This document shows, in pieces, positions 51,091 through 61,398 of a DNA stretch of 64,000 nucleotides. Location: assembly GCA_026710655.1 (NCBI GenBank), contig JAPOQN010000007.1, forward strand, positions 1 to 64,000, written 5' to 3'. Position 1 is the first letter of the stretch, and each line of letters begins with the position of its first letter. This DNA is from Chloroflexota bacterium. Its GTDB lineage: Bacteria; Chloroflexota; Dehalococcoidia; Tepidiformales; Tepidiformaceae. The notes beneath the pieces were generated by a model. That model worked only from the letters and a program-made list of their open reading frames with translations. It did no database searches and was not told where the DNA came from. Both the position numbers and the translations under genes were made by a program.

Positions 51091-53922
51091 ATGACCACAA
51101 CCGAATCCAGCATCCGTACCTACGAAGTCGAGATTGGCGGTAAGCCGCTGCTCATCCAGCACGGCGCCCTCGCCGGCCTCGCCAACGGCGCCGTCACCGT
51201 CCGCCAGGGCGATACCGTCGTCCTTGTCACGGTCTGCATGGCCGACCCCCGTGAGGGAATCGATTTCTTCCCCCTCACCGTCGATTACGAAGAGCGCCTC
51301 TACGCCGTCGGCAAGATCCCCGGCGGGTTCCCCCGCCGCGAAGGCCGCCCCTCCTCCGATGGCATCCTCGCCATGCGTCTTACCGACCGCTCCATCCGCC
51401 CCCTCTTCCCCAAGGGCTTCCGCAACGAGATTCAGATCGTTGCCACCACCCTTTCCTCCGACCGCGAGCACCAGCCCGACACCCTCATCACCGTCGGCGC
51501 CAGTGCCGCCCTCAGCATCAGCGACATCCCCTTCAACGGGCCCGTAAGCAGCGTCCGCGTTGGCCGCATTGATGGCGAGTACGTCGTCAATCCCACCTTC
51601 GCCGAAGCCGCCGAGGGCGACCTCGACCTCATCGTCGCCGGTACGAAGGACGCCGTCATGATGGTCGAGGCCGGCGCCTCCGAGGTTCCCGAGGACGCCG
51701 TCATCGAGGCCATGGAGATCGCCATGGAGGCGAACTCCGCCATCAACGCTCTCGTTGAGGAGATCGCCGCCGAAGCCGCTCCCGTCAAAAAGGACTACAC
51801 CCCCGCCGTCGACAACGAGGAGGCCATCGAGGCCATCCGCGAGGCCCTTGGCGACCGCATCGACGACATCGTCTCCAACGCCGCCAGCGAGCGCAGCGAG
51901 GAGAACAAGCGCGTCCGCGCCGAGCTCGTCGAGCAGTTCGAGGGCCGCTTCGAGTCCCGCGATGTCGCCGACGGCCTCTACGCCGTCATCAAGAAGGCCA
52001 TGCGCGACCGCATCCTCGACGAGGGCCGCCGCGCTGATGACCGTGAGACCACCGAGATTCGCCCCCTTGATATCCACGTCGGCACCCTCCCCCGCACGCA
52101 CGGCTCCGGCCTCTTCAAGCGCGGCGAGACCCAGGTGCTCACCATCGCCACCCTCGGCGGCATGAACATGGCGCAGAAGCTCGACACCCTCTCGCCGGAC
52201 GAGTCCAAGCGCTACATGCACCACTACAACTTCCCCCCCTACTCCGTCGGTGAGGCCCGCCCCATGCGCGGCGCCGGCCGCCGCGAGATCGGGCACGGCG
52301 CCCTCGCCGAGCGCGCCCTCCTCCCCGTCATCCCGCCCGAGACGGAGTTCCCCTACGCCCTCCGCCTCGTCAGCGAGGTGCTCTCCTCCAACGGCTCCAC
52401 CTCCATGGCCAGCGTCTGCGGCAGCACCCTCGCCCTTATGGACGCGGGCGTGCCCCTCTCCGCCCCCGTGGCCGGCATCGCCATGGGCCTGATCATGGGC
52501 GAGGACGACAACTACGCCGTCCTCACCGATATCGCCGGCCAGGAAGACTTCATGGGCGATATGGACTTCAAGGTCGCCGGCACCGAAGAGGGCATCACCG
52601 CCCTCCAGATGGACATCAAGATCGGCGGCGTCGCCCGCGAGCTGCTCGAGACCGCCCTCTCCCAGGCGCGGGACGCCCGCCTGTTCCTGCTGGAGCGCAT
52701 GGGCGAGGTCATCGAAGAGCCTCGCGAGACCGTCTCCGAGCACGCGCCCAAGGTCTACATCATCAAGATCGACCAGGAGCAAATCGGGACCGTGATCGGC
52801 CCCGGCGGCCGCGTCATCCGCAAGATCCAGGAGGACTCCGGCGGCGCCAACGTCGACATCCAGGAAGACGGCACCATCTTCGTCTCCGCCGTCGAGGGCG
52901 ACGCTGCTGACATCGCCATCCGCATGATCGAAGGCCTCACCAAGGAGATCGGCGTCGGCGAGACCTACACCGGTCCCGTTACCCGCATCCTCAACTTCGG
53001 CGCCTTTGTCGAGATTCTTCCCGGCAAGGACGGCCTCGTGCACATCTCCGAGCTCAGCGAGGAGCGTGTCGAGCGCGTCGAGGATGTCGTCTCCGTCGGC
53101 GATGAGCTGACCGTCACCGTCACCGAGATCGACTCGCTCGGTCGCGTCAACCTGACCGCTCGCAGTGGCCGCGTCGGCGCCGCTCCGGAGACGGAAGGCC
53201 GCGACGCCCGCCCCCGTGACAGGGGCGACCGTGGTGACCGGGGCGACCGCGGACGTGACCGCGACCGCCCGCGTGGCCGCGACCGGGACAGGGACCGCGA
53301 CCGCCCACGTGGTGGCCGGGACCGCGACCGTGACCGTGATCGCCCGCGCGGCCGGGACCGAGACCGAGACCGAGACCGTGATCGGGACCGCGATCGAGAC
53401 CGAGCCCGCGATCGCGACCGCGACAGCGAACGACCGCGCGACCGCGCCCCCGAGCCGGAGGTCGAGGAAGAAGCCCCCGTCGCCGCCACCGAGGTGAACG
53501 GCGCCGTGGAAGACGACTTCGACGATGGCGCTGACTATGACGCCCCCGAGCCCGTCGCTGCCGAGGAACGGTCCGACGACCGCTCCGACGACCGCTCCGA
53601 GGACCGCTCCGAGGACCGCTCCGAGGACCGCTCCGATGGCGCTCCCCGCCGTCGCCGCCGGCGCCGCCCGCGCAGCGGTGGCGGCCGTGAGGGTGGTGGT
53701 CGCGATGGTGGTAGCCGCGATGGTGGTGGCCGCGATGGTGGTGGCCGCGATGGTGGCGGCTCCCGCCAGCCCGAGCAGCGCGAAATCAACCGTGGCGCCA
53801 ACCGCGGCGGCGCCAGCCGCGGCTGGACTCGCCGCAGCACGCCAACCGATGGCGGCGTGCCGCCCGCCCCGCCGCCTCCGCCTCGCCGCGGGCTCGGTGG
53901 CGGCGGCGACTACGAGGACTAG
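51091..53922 (+). CDS. pnp: polyribonucleotide nucleotidyltransferase with long charged tail
   Basis: 943 residues; typical PNPase has about 700. Two RNase PH domains, with the alpha-helical domain between them, then KH ([17 protein letters not shown]) and S1 ([28 protein letters not shown]) domains ending near residue 692. The last ~250 residues are low complexity: an R/D alternating stretch (residues ~705-785), an acidic part, SEDRSEDR repeats, a poly-Arg stretch and GGRDGG repeats. Such RG/RD tails bind RNA and drive protein-RNA assembly. Phosphorolytic mRNA decay enzyme. Strong ATG at 51091 after GTGAGAGAGAT. Confidence 0.97.
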   Translation: MTTTESSIRTYEVEIGGKPLLIQHGALAGLANGAVTVRQGDTVVLVTVCMADPREGIDFFPLTVDYEERLYAVGKIPGGFPRREGRPSSDGILAMRLTDRSIRPLFPKGFRNEIQIVATTLSSDREHQPDTLITVGASAALSISDIPFNGPVSSVRVGRIDGEYVVNPTFAEAAEGDLDLIVAGTKDAVMMVEAGASEVPEDAVIEAMEIAMEANSAINALVEEIAAEAAPVKKDYTPAVDNEEAIEAIREALGDRIDDIVSNAASERSEENKRVRAELVEQFEGRFESRDVADGLYAVIKKAMRDRILDEGRRADDRETTEIRPLDIHVGTLPRTHGSGLFKRGETQVLTIATLGGMNMAQKLDTLSPDESKRYMHHYNFPPYSVGEARPMRGAGRREIGHGALAERALLPVIPPETEFPYALRLVSEVLSSNGSTSMASVCGSTLALMDAGVPLSAPVAGIAMGLIMGEDDNYAVLTDIAGQEDFMGDMDFKVAGTEEGITALQMDIKIGGVARELLETALSQARDARLFLLERMGEVIEEPRETVSEHAPKVYIIKIDQEQIGTVIGPGGRVIRKIQEDSGGANVDIQEDGTIFVSAVEGDAADIAIRMIEGLTKEIGVGETYTGPVTRILNFGAFVEILPGKDGLVHISELSEERVERVEDVVSVGDELTVTVTEIDSLGRVNLTARSGRVGAAPETEGRDARPRDRGDRGDRGDRGRDRDRPRGRDRDRDRDRPRGGRDRDRDRDRPRGRDRDRDRDRDRDRDRDRARDRDRDSERPRDRAPEPEVEEEAPVAATEVNGAVEDDFDDGADYDAPEPVAAEERSDDRSDDRSEDRSEDRSEDRSDGAPRRRRRRRPRSGGGREGGGRDGGSRDGGGRDGGGRDGGGSRQPEQREINRGANRGGASRGWTRRSTPTDGGVPPAPPPPPRRGLGGGGDYED
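53212..53765 (+). repeat. in-frame low-complexity repeats in the pnp tail
   Basis: Codon-pair repeats encode (RD)n (about 53212-53440), the hexamer-type TCCGAGGACCGC encoding SEDR (about 53566-53635) and GATGGTGGT-type GGRDGG repeats (about 53690-53760). They keep the frame, so selection is at the protein level, but they are recombination-prone DNA. Confidence 0.8.
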
Positions 53923-53939
53923 CCGGGAAACCGCCCGCC

Positions 53940-55124
53940 GTGCGCCTCTTCGAACACGAGGCTAAGGCGCTCCTTCGGCGCGCCGGCCTTGAGACACCCC
54001 GCGGGCTTCTCGCTGAGACGCCCGCGGCGGCGGTTCTCGCCGCGACCGAACTCGGCCCCCGCGTCGCCGTAAAGGGACAGGTGCGCTCGGGCGGTCGCGC
54101 CAGGGCGGGCGCCGTCCGGCTTGCCGAAGGTCCAGCCGAGGTCGAGGAGGCGGCCCGCGCTGTCCTCGCCGCCCGCGTTGCCGATCAGCCCGTGACCGGC
54201 CTCCTCATCGAGGAGGCCGTCGCCATTGAAGCCGAGCGCTACCTCGGCATCGTCTACGACGACCGCTCCCGCGGCCCCGCTGCCGTCGCTTCCCTCGCCG
54301 GCGGCGTCGATGTCGAGGACGAGGCCGCCTCCTCCTCCCGCGTCCCCCTCTCCACCCTCGCGCCCACTCAGGACTTCCGCCTCAAGGAGGCCGTCGCTGC
54401 TCTCGGCCTGTCCGGGCGCGAACTCAACGAGCTCACGGGCATCCTCGCCCGCCTCTGGCGCCTCTTCACCGAGCACGACCTGCTCCTCGCGGAGGTCAAC
54501 CCCCTAGCCCGCACCTCCGACGGCCGCTGGCTCGCCCTCGACGCCCGCGTCGAGCTCGACGACGACGCGCTCTACCGGCAGGCGGAGACGGTCCGCGACC
54601 TCGGCATCGACCCCGCCACCCGCAGCGATCGCGAGGCCAGTGAGCTCGAGCTGGAGGCTGCTCGCATCGACCGCTCCGACCACCGCGGCGTTGCCGGGCG
54701 CGTCGTCCAGTTCGATGGCTCGCTCGCGCTCCTCATCGGCGGCGGTGGCGCCAGCCTCACCGCCTTCGACGCCGTCCGCGCCCACGGCGGCCAGCCTGCC
54801 AACTACTGCGAGATCGGCGGCAACCCCAGCGTGCGCAAGGTCGCGGCCCTCACGCGCCTGCTGCTGGGCCAGCCCGGCATCGAGCGCATCGCCGTCATCA
54901 TGAACGTGGTTAACAACACCCGCGCCGACCTTATCGCGCGCGGCGTCATCAGCGGCTGCCTCGATGCCGGCCTCGAACCCGCCTCCGCCATCGCCGTTTT
55001 CCGCGTGCCCGGCGCCTGGGAAGAGGAGTGTGTCGCCCTCCTCCGCCACTACGGCGTCACCGCCTGCGACCGCACCGTCAGCATCGACGAGGCCGCCGGC
55101 CTCGCCGTCGCTGCGGAGTCCTAG
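53940..55124 (+). CDS. sucC: SucC-like ATP-grasp acyl-CoA ligase beta subunit, divergent
   Basis: 394 residues, GTG start. N-terminal ATP-grasp fold begins FEHEAKALLRRAGLETPRG and contains KGQVRSGGRARAGAV (nucleotide phosphate region) and LLIEEAVAIEAERYLGI. The C-terminal flavodoxin-like domain (YCEIGGNPSVRKVAALTRLLL) carries NVVNNTRADLIARG where canonical SucC has a GGI loop. So it is a diverged beta subunit, either of SucD (46 kb away) or of another CoA ligase. Nine bases before convergent glnA. Confidence 0.78.
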   Translation: MRLFEHEAKALLRRAGLETPRGLLAETPAAAVLAATELGPRVAVKGQVRSGGRARAGAVRLAEGPAEVEEAARAVLAARVADQPVTGLLIEEAVAIEAERYLGIVYDDRSRGPAAVASLAGGVDVEDEAASSSRVPLSTLAPTQDFRLKEAVAALGLSGRELNELTGILARLWRLFTEHDLLLAEVNPLARTSDGRWLALDARVELDDDALYRQAETVRDLGIDPATRSDREASELELEAARIDRSDHRGVAGRVVQFDGSLALLIGGGGASLTAFDAVRAHGGQPANYCEIGGNPSVRKVAALTRLLLGQPGIERIAVIMNVVNNTRADLIARGVISGCLDAGLEPASAIAVFRVPGAWEEECVALLRHYGVTACDRTVSIDEAAGLAVAAES

Positions 55125-55133
55125 AGCAGCGTC

Positions 55134-56456
55134 CTAGAGGAGCGGCAGGTACTCGGAGAGCTCGAAGTCCGAGACGTGGCGCTGGTAGCGCTCCCACTCG
55201 ATGCGCTTGTTCTTCAGCAGGCTCTCGAAGACGTGGTCGCCCAGCGCCTCCCGCAGCAGCGTTGATTCCGCCGCCGCGTCGATCGCCTCCAGCAGGTTCC
55301 CCGGGAGCGTCTCGATGCCCAGCCGGGTGCGCTCCTCGTCCGACATCTCGAAGACGTTCTCCTCGACCGGGGGCGGCAATGCGCGCTCCTGCTCGATCCC
55401 GTCCAGCCCCGCCGCCAGCATCACCGCGAACGCCAGGTACGGGTTGCACGCCGGGTCCGGCGAGCGGTACTCGATGCGTGTGTGGATCTCGTCCCCGGGC
55501 GAGTACTCGGGAATGCGCACCAGGTCGCTTCGGTTGCGACGTGCCCAGCTCAGGTACACCGGCGCCTCGAACCCCGGCTGCAATCGCTTGTAGCTGTTCA
55601 CCCACTGGTTCGTCACCAGCGTCATCGCCCCCGCATGCGCCAGCAGACCGGCCACGTACCCCTTCGCCAGCGCGCTCAGGTGGTACACGTCGTCGGCGTC
55701 GAAGAACGCGTTCCGCTCCCCCTTGAACAGCGACTGGTGCACGTGCATGCCGCTGCCGTTCTGGTCCTGCAGCGGCTTCGGCATGAAGGTCGCGTAGGCG
55801 CCATTAGCCTCCGCGATCTCCTTCACCACCGCGCGGTAGGTCATGGCGTTGTCCGCCATCGTCAGCGCATCCGTGTAGCGCAGCGCGATCTCGTGCTGGC
55901 TCGGAGCCACCTCGTGGTGGCTCGACTCCACCTCGATGCCCATCGCGCTCAGCGTCAGCACCGTGTCCCGCCGCAGGTCCGAGCCCTTGTCCGCGATAGC
56001 GTCGAAGTACCCGCCCTGGTCCAGCGGCACCGTGCCCTCGACATCCTGGAAGTAGAAGTACTCGAGCTCCGGGCTCACATAGAACGTGTAACCGAGCGCC
56101 TTCGCCCGCTCGAGCTGGCGGCGCAGGACCCCCCGCGGATCGCCCTCGAACGGTTCCCCGTCGGGCCGGTAGATGTCGCAGAACATGCGCGCCACGCTCT
56201 GCTCGCGCGGCCGCCACGGCACCAGCTGGAAGGTCGCCGGGTCGGGCCGCGCCACCATGTCGGACTCGTCGATCCGGGCGAACCCTTCGATGCTCGAGCC
56301 GTCGAACCCCATGCCGTCTTCGAGGGCGTTCTCAAGCTCCCCGATCGTGATCTGGAAGCTCTTCAGCGTCCCCACGATGTCCGTGAACCACAGACGCACG
56401 AACTTCACGTCGTTCTCGCGGCACGCCGAGATCACATAGCTCGCTGATTCGTTCAT
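55134..56456 (-). CDS. glnA: glutamine synthetase type I
   Basis: 440 residues from ATG 56456. Ammonia assimilation. Landmarks: GSSIEGF, ARPDPATFQLVPWRP, metal site ELEYFYFQ and ESSHHEVAPSQHEI, NGSGMHVHQSLF, NSYKRLQPGFEAPVYLSWARRN, and RIEYRSPDPACNPYLAFAVML. Length matches the GSI-alpha type without a long C-terminal adenylylation extension. Adenylylation motif is not clearly present. Confidence 0.97.
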   Translation of the reverse strand: MNESASYVISACRENDVKFVRLWFTDIVGTLKSFQITIGELENALEDGMGFDGSSIEGFARIDESDMVARPDPATFQLVPWRPREQSVARMFCDIYRPDGEPFEGDPRGVLRRQLERAKALGYTFYVSPELEYFYFQDVEGTVPLDQGGYFDAIADKGSDLRRDTVLTLSAMGIEVESSHHEVAPSQHEIALRYTDALTMADNAMTYRAVVKEIAEANGAYATFMPKPLQDQNGSGMHVHQSLFKGERNAFFDADDVYHLSALAKGYVAGLLAHAGAMTLVTNQWVNSYKRLQPGFEAPVYLSWARRNRSDLVRIPEYSPGDEIHTRIEYRSPDPACNPYLAFAVMLAAGLDGIEQERALPPPVEENVFEMSDEERTRLGIETLPGNLLEAIDAAAESTLLREALGDHVFESLLKNKRIEWERYQRHVSDFELSEYLPLL

Positions 56457-56525
56457 GGCCTCGTTCCGCGGACGCACCCGCGAGCACACCGTACCCGCCC
56501 GATGTTACAGACAGGTTGCGCCACG

Positions 56526-57206
56526 CTACTCTCCCGCCGCCTCGCGCTGCTGCCGCAGCCAGTCCCGCACGAACGGGTTGTGGTCGCGCTCGAATGCGAC
56601 CGTCGTCTCCTGCATGTGGCCCGGCAGCACGATCGTGTCCTCGGGCAGCGTCAGCAGCTCGTTCGTGATGCTCCGCATCTCCTCGTCGAAGTCGCCCCCC
56701 GGCAGGTCCGTCCGCCCGATCGACCCACGGAACAGCGTGTCGCCGCTGAAGAGCAGGCCGTCCGCGTAGTAGCTCACGCTCCCCGGCGTGTGTCCCGGGG
56801 TCGCGATCGCCTGCAGTTTCAGCCCCGCCACCTCCACCTCATCCCCACCGGTCACGAAGTTGTTGGGGTCGGGCGGCGCTTGGCTCTCCTCGATCCCGAA
56901 CTGCGCCGCCGCCCCCCGCCACCCGTTCCGCAGCAGGTCGAGGTCGCTCTGGTGCAGCAGGAAGCTCGCCCCCGTCGCCGCCTGTACGCCGCGAACCCCC
57001 AGAATGTGGTCGATATGCGCGTGCGAGTTCGCGATCGCCTTGATCGTCACCCCCATGTCCCTCGCCAGCGCCAGCACCTCATCCGGCTGGTCCCCCGGAT
57101 CGATGCAGATCGCTTCGCCCGTGCGGCGGTTCCCCACCACCCAGCAGTTCTCCTGGAAGACCCCCACCACGATTCCCCGCACCATGATCTCGTTCGCGAC
57201 ATCCAT
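56526..57206 (-). CDS. metallo-beta-lactamase fold hydrolase (glyoxalase II-like)
   Basis: 226 residues. Di-zinc motif SHAHIDH (H62, H64, D66, H67), later GHTPGSVSYY and GDTLFRGSIGRTD, and a final His in LPGHMQET. The sequence pattern is that of hydroxyacylglutathione hydrolase-like proteins in bacteria without glutathione, probably hydrolysing thioesters or acting on sulfur species. Substrate unknown. Confidence 0.92.
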   Translation of the reverse strand: MDVANEIMVRGIVVGVFQENCWVVGNRRTGEAICIDPGDQPDEVLALARDMGVTIKAIANSHAHIDHILGVRGVQAATGASFLLHQSDLDLLRNGWRGAAAQFGIEESQAPPDPNNFVTGGDEVEVAGLKLQAIATPGHTPGSVSYYADGLLFSGDTLFRGSIGRTDLPGGDFDEEMRSITNELLTLPEDTIVLPGHMQETTVAFERDHNPFVRDWLRQQREAAGE

Positions 57207-57259
57207 GCGGGGAGCTTCCCCGCCCTCCGCCGCCCCGTCAACCGCGGCCGGTCCCCTTG

Positions 57260-57988
57260 ATGAGCCCGCTGGACCTCGCCCTCATCAGCACCCTCGCCGC
57301 CGTCGCCTCCCTCCCCCAGAACGTCACCGGGTTCGGTTTCGCCCTGGTTCTCGCCCCCCTCCTCGTCCTCTTCCTCGACCCCGAGGAGACGGTCATCATC
57401 GTCAACATCCTCGCCATGCTCTCCGCCGCCGCTATCGTCTGGCGCCTGCGCGAACACATCGCCTGGCGCACCTCCGGCGTCCTCTTTGCCGCCTCCTTCG
57501 CGGGCATGCCCCTCGGACTGCTTGTGCTCCTCGTTGTTGATGGGAGAGTGCTCCAGATCCTGATCGCCCTCGCCGTCCTCAGCGGGACGCTCGCCCTCGC
57601 CCGCGGCCTCACCATCGGCGCCGGGACCGGCATCGCCGCCGCCGCGGGTGTCGCCGGCGGCTTCCTGCGAACCAGCACCAGCGCCGCCGGTCCGCCCGTC
57701 ATCCTCTACCTCCAGGGTCGCCGCTTCCCCCCGGACACCTTCCGCGCGACCGGCTCTTCCTTCCTCATGGCGACCGGCGCCGTCGCCCTCGTCCTCTATG
57801 CCGCCACCGGCCGCCTCGATGCCGATATCGGCCTCTCCGTCGGCGCCGCTATCCCCGGCGTCGCGCTTGGCACAGCCGTGGGCGCCACCCTCGCCGGCCG
57901 CGTCAGCGAGCGCTGGTTCCGCCACCTCGTCACCTTCGTCCTCATCGCCACCGCCGTCACCGCACTCGTCACCGCAATCCTCGGCTAG
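57260..57988 (+). CDS. TauE/SafE family sulfite/anion exporter
   Basis: 242 residues from ATG 57260. About seven or eight transmembrane helices and the repeated glycine-rich TauE/SafE helices; [11 protein letters not shown] and [22 protein letters not shown] include the conserved G-x-x-S-G-x-GPP region. Likely moves sulfite, sulfonate breakdown products or related anions. No adjacent sulfur gene to support specificity. Confidence 0.88.
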   Translation: MSPLDLALISTLAAVASLPQNVTGFGFALVLAPLLVLFLDPEETVIIVNILAMLSAAAIVWRLREHIAWRTSGVLFAASFAGMPLGLLVLLVVDGRVLQILIALAVLSGTLALARGLTIGAGTGIAAAAGVAGGFLRTSTSAAGPPVILYLQGRRFPPDTFRATGSSFLMATGAVALVLYAATGRLDADIGLSVGAAIPGVALGTAVGATLAGRVSERWFRHLVTFVLIATAVTALVTAILG

Positions 57989-58023
57989 CGCCGCACCCCT
58001 CGCACCGTCTCCCCTCCCCCGCG

Positions 58024-58035
58024 TACCCTTCGCCC
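58024..58035 (+). promoter_or_regulatory. putative leaderless -10 element of the carboxylase beta-subunit gene
   Basis: TACCCT at 58024-58029, then TCGCCC, then ATG at 58036. Confidence 0.45.
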
Positions 58036-59646
58036 ATGGCCCTCGACGACCTCCCCCTCCTCCCCACCCGTGTCGATGTCCTCGCTGAGGGCTACCGGGA
58101 GAACCGCGACGCCAACCTCGCCCTCGTCGACGACCTTCGCGCACGCCTCCAGCGCGTCGAGCAGGCCGGCGGCGAACGCTACGTCGAGCGCCACCACGGC
58201 CGCGGCAAGCTCCTCGCCCGTGAGCGCATCCAGCGCCTCATCGACCCCGATGGCGCCTTCCTCGAGTTCAGCCCCCTCGCCGCCGACGGCGTCTACGACG
58301 ACGACGTGCCCGCCGCCGGCATCGTTACGGGCATCGGGCGCGTGGCCGGGCGCGAGTGCGTCATCGTCGCCAACGACGCCACCGTGAAAGGCGGCTCCTA
58401 CTACCCCCTCACCGTGCGCAAGCACCTCCGCGCCCAGGAAATCGCCGAGCAGAACCACCTCGCCTGCATCTACCTCGTCGATTCCGGCGGCGCCTTCCTC
58501 CCCCTCCAACACGATGTCTTTCCCGACCGCGACCACTTCGGCCGCATCTTCTACAACCAGGCCCGTCTCAGCGCGAAGGGCATCTACCAGGTTGCCGCCG
58601 TCATGGGTTCCTGCACCGCCGGGGGCGCCTACGTCCCCGCTATGAGCGACGAGACCGTGATCGTGCGCGGAACCGGCACGATCTTCCTCGGCGGGCCGCC
58701 CCTGGTGAAAGCCGCGACGGGCGAGGAGACGACCGCCGAGGAGCTCGGCGGCGCCGACGTCCATACCCGCATCAGCGGCGTCGCCGACCACTTCGCCGAG
58801 GCCGACGAGGATGCCCTCCGCATCGTCCGCAGCATCGTCGCCAGCATCCCCGCCACCAAGTCCCCGCCCTGGGAGCTCGGCCCGCCCGAGCCGCCCCTCC
58901 ACGACCCGGAGGAGCTCTACGGCATCGTCCCGCCCGACTACGGCCGTACCTACGACGTGCGCGAGGTCATCGCCCGTCTCGTCGATGGCTCCCGCTTCCA
59001 CGAGTTCAAGGCGCGCTACGGCACCACCCTTGTCTGCGGCTTCGCCCGCATCACCGGCTTCCCCGTGGGGATCATCGCCAACAACGGCATCCTCTTTGGC
59101 GAGAGCGCCCTCAAGGGCGCGCACTTCGTCGAGCTCTGCGGCCAGCGCCGCGTCCCCCTCGTCTTCCTCCAGAACATCACCGGATTCATGGTCGGACGCC
59201 AGTACGAGAACGCCGGCATCGCCCGCGACGGCGCCAAGATGGTCACCGCCGTCGCCAGCGTCGCCGTCCCCAAGTTCACCGTCGTCATCGGCGGCAGCTT
59301 CGGCGCCGGCAACTACGCCATGGCGGGACGCGCCTACTCCCCCCGCCAGCTCTGGATGTGGCCCAACGCCCGCATCAGCGTGATGGGCGGCGAGCAGGCG
59401 GCCAACGTCCTCCTCCAGGTCCGCCTCGACCGCGGCGAGGAGCTGACCGAGGAGGAGCAGCGCGCCTTCATGGCTCCCACGCTCGAAACCTACGAGCGCG
59501 AAGGCTCCCCCTACTTCAGCAGCGCACGCCTCTGGGACGACGGCGTCATCGACCCCCTCGACACCCGCCGTGTCCTCTCCATGGGTATCTCCGCCGCTCT
59601 CAACGCCCCCATCCCCGAGACCGACTGGGGTGTCTTCCGCATGTAG
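58036..59646 (+). CDS. acyl-CoA carboxylase carboxyltransferase (methylcrotonyl-CoA carboxylase beta-type)
   Basis: 536 residues. Two crotonase-fold domains with acyl-CoA and carboxybiotin sites: [27 protein letters not shown] and [40 protein letters not shown]. The full set matches MCC beta rather than propionyl-CoA carboxylase, so leucine or isovalerate degradation is likely. The biotin-carrying alpha subunit lies downstream beyond the decarboxylase. Confidence 0.94.
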   Translation: MALDDLPLLPTRVDVLAEGYRENRDANLALVDDLRARLQRVEQAGGERYVERHHGRGKLLARERIQRLIDPDGAFLEFSPLAADGVYDDDVPAAGIVTGIGRVAGRECVIVANDATVKGGSYYPLTVRKHLRAQEIAEQNHLACIYLVDSGGAFLPLQHDVFPDRDHFGRIFYNQARLSAKGIYQVAAVMGSCTAGGAYVPAMSDETVIVRGTGTIFLGGPPLVKAATGEETTAEELGGADVHTRISGVADHFAEADEDALRIVRSIVASIPATKSPPWELGPPEPPLHDPEELYGIVPPDYGRTYDVREVIARLVDGSRFHEFKARYGTTLVCGFARITGFPVGIIANNGILFGESALKGAHFVELCGQRRVPLVFLQNITGFMVGRQYENAGIARDGAKMVTAVASVAVPKFTVVIGGSFGAGNYAMAGRAYSPRQLWMWPNARISVMGGEQAANVLLQVRLDRGEELTEEEQRAFMAPTLETYEREGSPYFSSARLWDDGVIDPLDTRRVLSMGISAALNAPIPETDWGVFRM

Positions 59647-59824
59647 TCCCTGGTGCCCCCCGCCTCGTGTCAGCACGCTTCCTTGCTAACGCCCCGCAGA
59701 TCGCTAGATTCCCCCGGGCGCTTCTTCCGGCCGCCCGCACGGGGCGCGAGGTCTTGGTAATCTGCCCGCGACCGGGCAAAGTAGCGCTCTCCGCGTTGGA
59801 AGCGGAGGCCTGGTGGAGTTGCAT

Positions 59825-61330
59825 ATGCCTGAAGGACCGGAGAGCGACATGGCTTCCTCCCCCGGTGGAGCGCCACAGGCAGGCGCCGAGGGCTCCACGA
59901 CCAGCGAACTCCAGATGTCGCACGAGCAAATGCTCGAACTCGGGCGACAGGCCCTGGACCTCGTCGTGAACCGCATCGAGAACCTGCCCGCCGGGGAGGC
60001 TTGGGATGGCGAGTTCCGGAAGGTTCTCGAAGCCCACCTCGCCGAGGATCCCCCCGAGGGTCCCAACCCCGCCTCCGAGGTGCTGGACAGGCTCGCGCGG
60101 GACGTACTCCCCTACACCGCGCGCCTCGATCACCCTCGCTTCTTCGGCTTCATCCCCACCTCGCCCACCTGGCCCGGCATCGTCGCCGACTTCCTGGCCG
60201 CGGGCTACCTCATCAACCAGTGCACGTGGCTCGTCGCGAGCGGCCCCAGCCAGCTCGAACTCGTCGTCATCGACTGGTTCAGGCGCTGGCTCGGGTATCC
60301 CGAGGGGGCAGGCGGCCTCTTTACCAGCGGCGGCTCCGCCGCCAGTGTCGACGCCTTCGTCGCCGCCCGCGAGGCAGCTGGGAACCCCGAACGAGCCACC
60401 GTCTACATGAGCGACCAGAGCCACAGCGCTCTCCCCCGCGCCGCCGTGATCGTCGGCGTCCGGCGTGACCACATCCGTTCGGTCCCGAGCGACAGCAGCT
60501 TCCAGATCGATATGGAGGCCCTCTCCAGGGCTGTCGCCGACGACCGCGCTGCCGGCCTTCATCCCATCGCCGTCTGCGCCAATGCCGGTACCTCCAGCAC
60601 TGGCTCGGTCGACCCGCTGGAGGAACTGGCGGACTTCTGCGAAGCCGAAGGCCTGTGGCTTCACGTGGATGCCGCCTACGGCGGTTTCGCGGCGGTGACC
60701 GAGCGGGGCAAACAGCTCCTGCGTGGCATCGAACGCGCCGACTCGGTCGGGCTTGACGCGCACAAGTGGTTCTTCCAGCCCTACGAGGCCGGCTGCCTGC
60801 TGGTGAAGGATCGGGAGACGCTCAGCGACGCCTTCCAGATGGGACACGACATCCTCCAGGACACGGTATGGGGGGCCAACCACCCCAACTTCGCCGACAT
60901 CGGCCTGCAGCTGAGCCGCTCCGCCCGCGCCCTGAAGGTCTGGATGTCCGTGCAGACCTTCGGCATGGACGCCTTCCGCCGTGCCGTCGAGAGAAGCATG
61001 GAGCTCGCCGTCCGCGCCCACGACTACGTCCGTGCCAGCCCCACCCTCGAGGCCCTCAGCACGCCGACCCTCGGGATCGTGTGCTTCCGCGTCAACCCCG
61101 AAGGGAGTGCCCTTGATGCGGCGGCCCTGGAGGAGGTCAACCGGACCGTGCTTGCGCAGATGTTCTGGGACGACCCCGCCTTCATGTCCTCCACGATGCT
61201 GCACGGGACGTTCGCGCTCAGGATGTGCATCATCAACCACACCACCACCTGGGATGACGTGCGCGAGACCCTTGAGGCCGTGGAGCGATTCGGCCAGCAG
61301 GCACTCTCGAAGAGGGATGCCCCCGCCTGA
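59825..61330 (+). CDS. group II pyridoxal-dependent decarboxylase (aromatic amino acid decarboxylase-like)
   Basis: 501 residues from ATG 59825 (GGAG six bases upstream). PLP lysine K314 in LDAHKWFFQPYEAG; earlier FTSGGSAASVDAFVAAREA and YMSDQSHSALPRAA, and the His-Val-Asp-Ala-Ala-Tyr-Gly motif for the cofactor pocket. Family decarboxylates aromatic L-amino acids, glutamate or diaminobutyrate. It sits between two CoA-carboxylase subunits, an uncommon arrangement. The 178-base gap before it contains no other gene. Confidence 0.93.
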   Translation: MPEGPESDMASSPGGAPQAGAEGSTTSELQMSHEQMLELGRQALDLVVNRIENLPAGEAWDGEFRKVLEAHLAEDPPEGPNPASEVLDRLARDVLPYTARLDHPRFFGFIPTSPTWPGIVADFLAAGYLINQCTWLVASGPSQLELVVIDWFRRWLGYPEGAGGLFTSGGSAASVDAFVAAREAAGNPERATVYMSDQSHSALPRAAVIVGVRRDHIRSVPSDSSFQIDMEALSRAVADDRAAGLHPIAVCANAGTSSTGSVDPLEELADFCEAEGLWLHVDAAYGGFAAVTERGKQLLRGIERADSVGLDAHKWFFQPYEAGCLLVKDRETLSDAFQMGHDILQDTVWGANHPNFADIGLQLSRSARALKVWMSVQTFGMDAFRRAVERSMELAVRAHDYVRASPTLEALSTPTLGIVCFRVNPEGSALDAAALEEVNRTVLAQMFWDDPAFMSSTMLHGTFALRMCIINHTTTWDDVRETLEAVERFGQQALSKRDAPA

Positions 61331-61385
61331 TAGCCGGGCCCGCCCCGCTCGGGCAGGACCGGCCGGGTGACCCTCTGCCTCCCCC

Positions 61386-61398
61386 TACAATGCCGCCA
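61386..61398 (+). promoter_or_regulatory. putative leaderless -10 element of the carboxylase alpha-subunit gene
   Basis: TACAAT at 61386-61391, then seven bases, then ATG at 61399. The ATG at 61390 overlaps the hexamer, so 61399 is preferred. Confidence 0.6.

Noticed and set aside
50137-53043. Very long open frame antisense to pnp and rpsO
   Set aside because: Its composition is a shadow of GC-rich codon bias; only the last 167 codons (50137-50640) encode a recognisable protein.
53212-53765. Repeats in the pnp tail as a CRISPR array
   Set aside because: Repeat units are in frame, adjacent without spacers, and code for RD, SEDR and GGRDGG.
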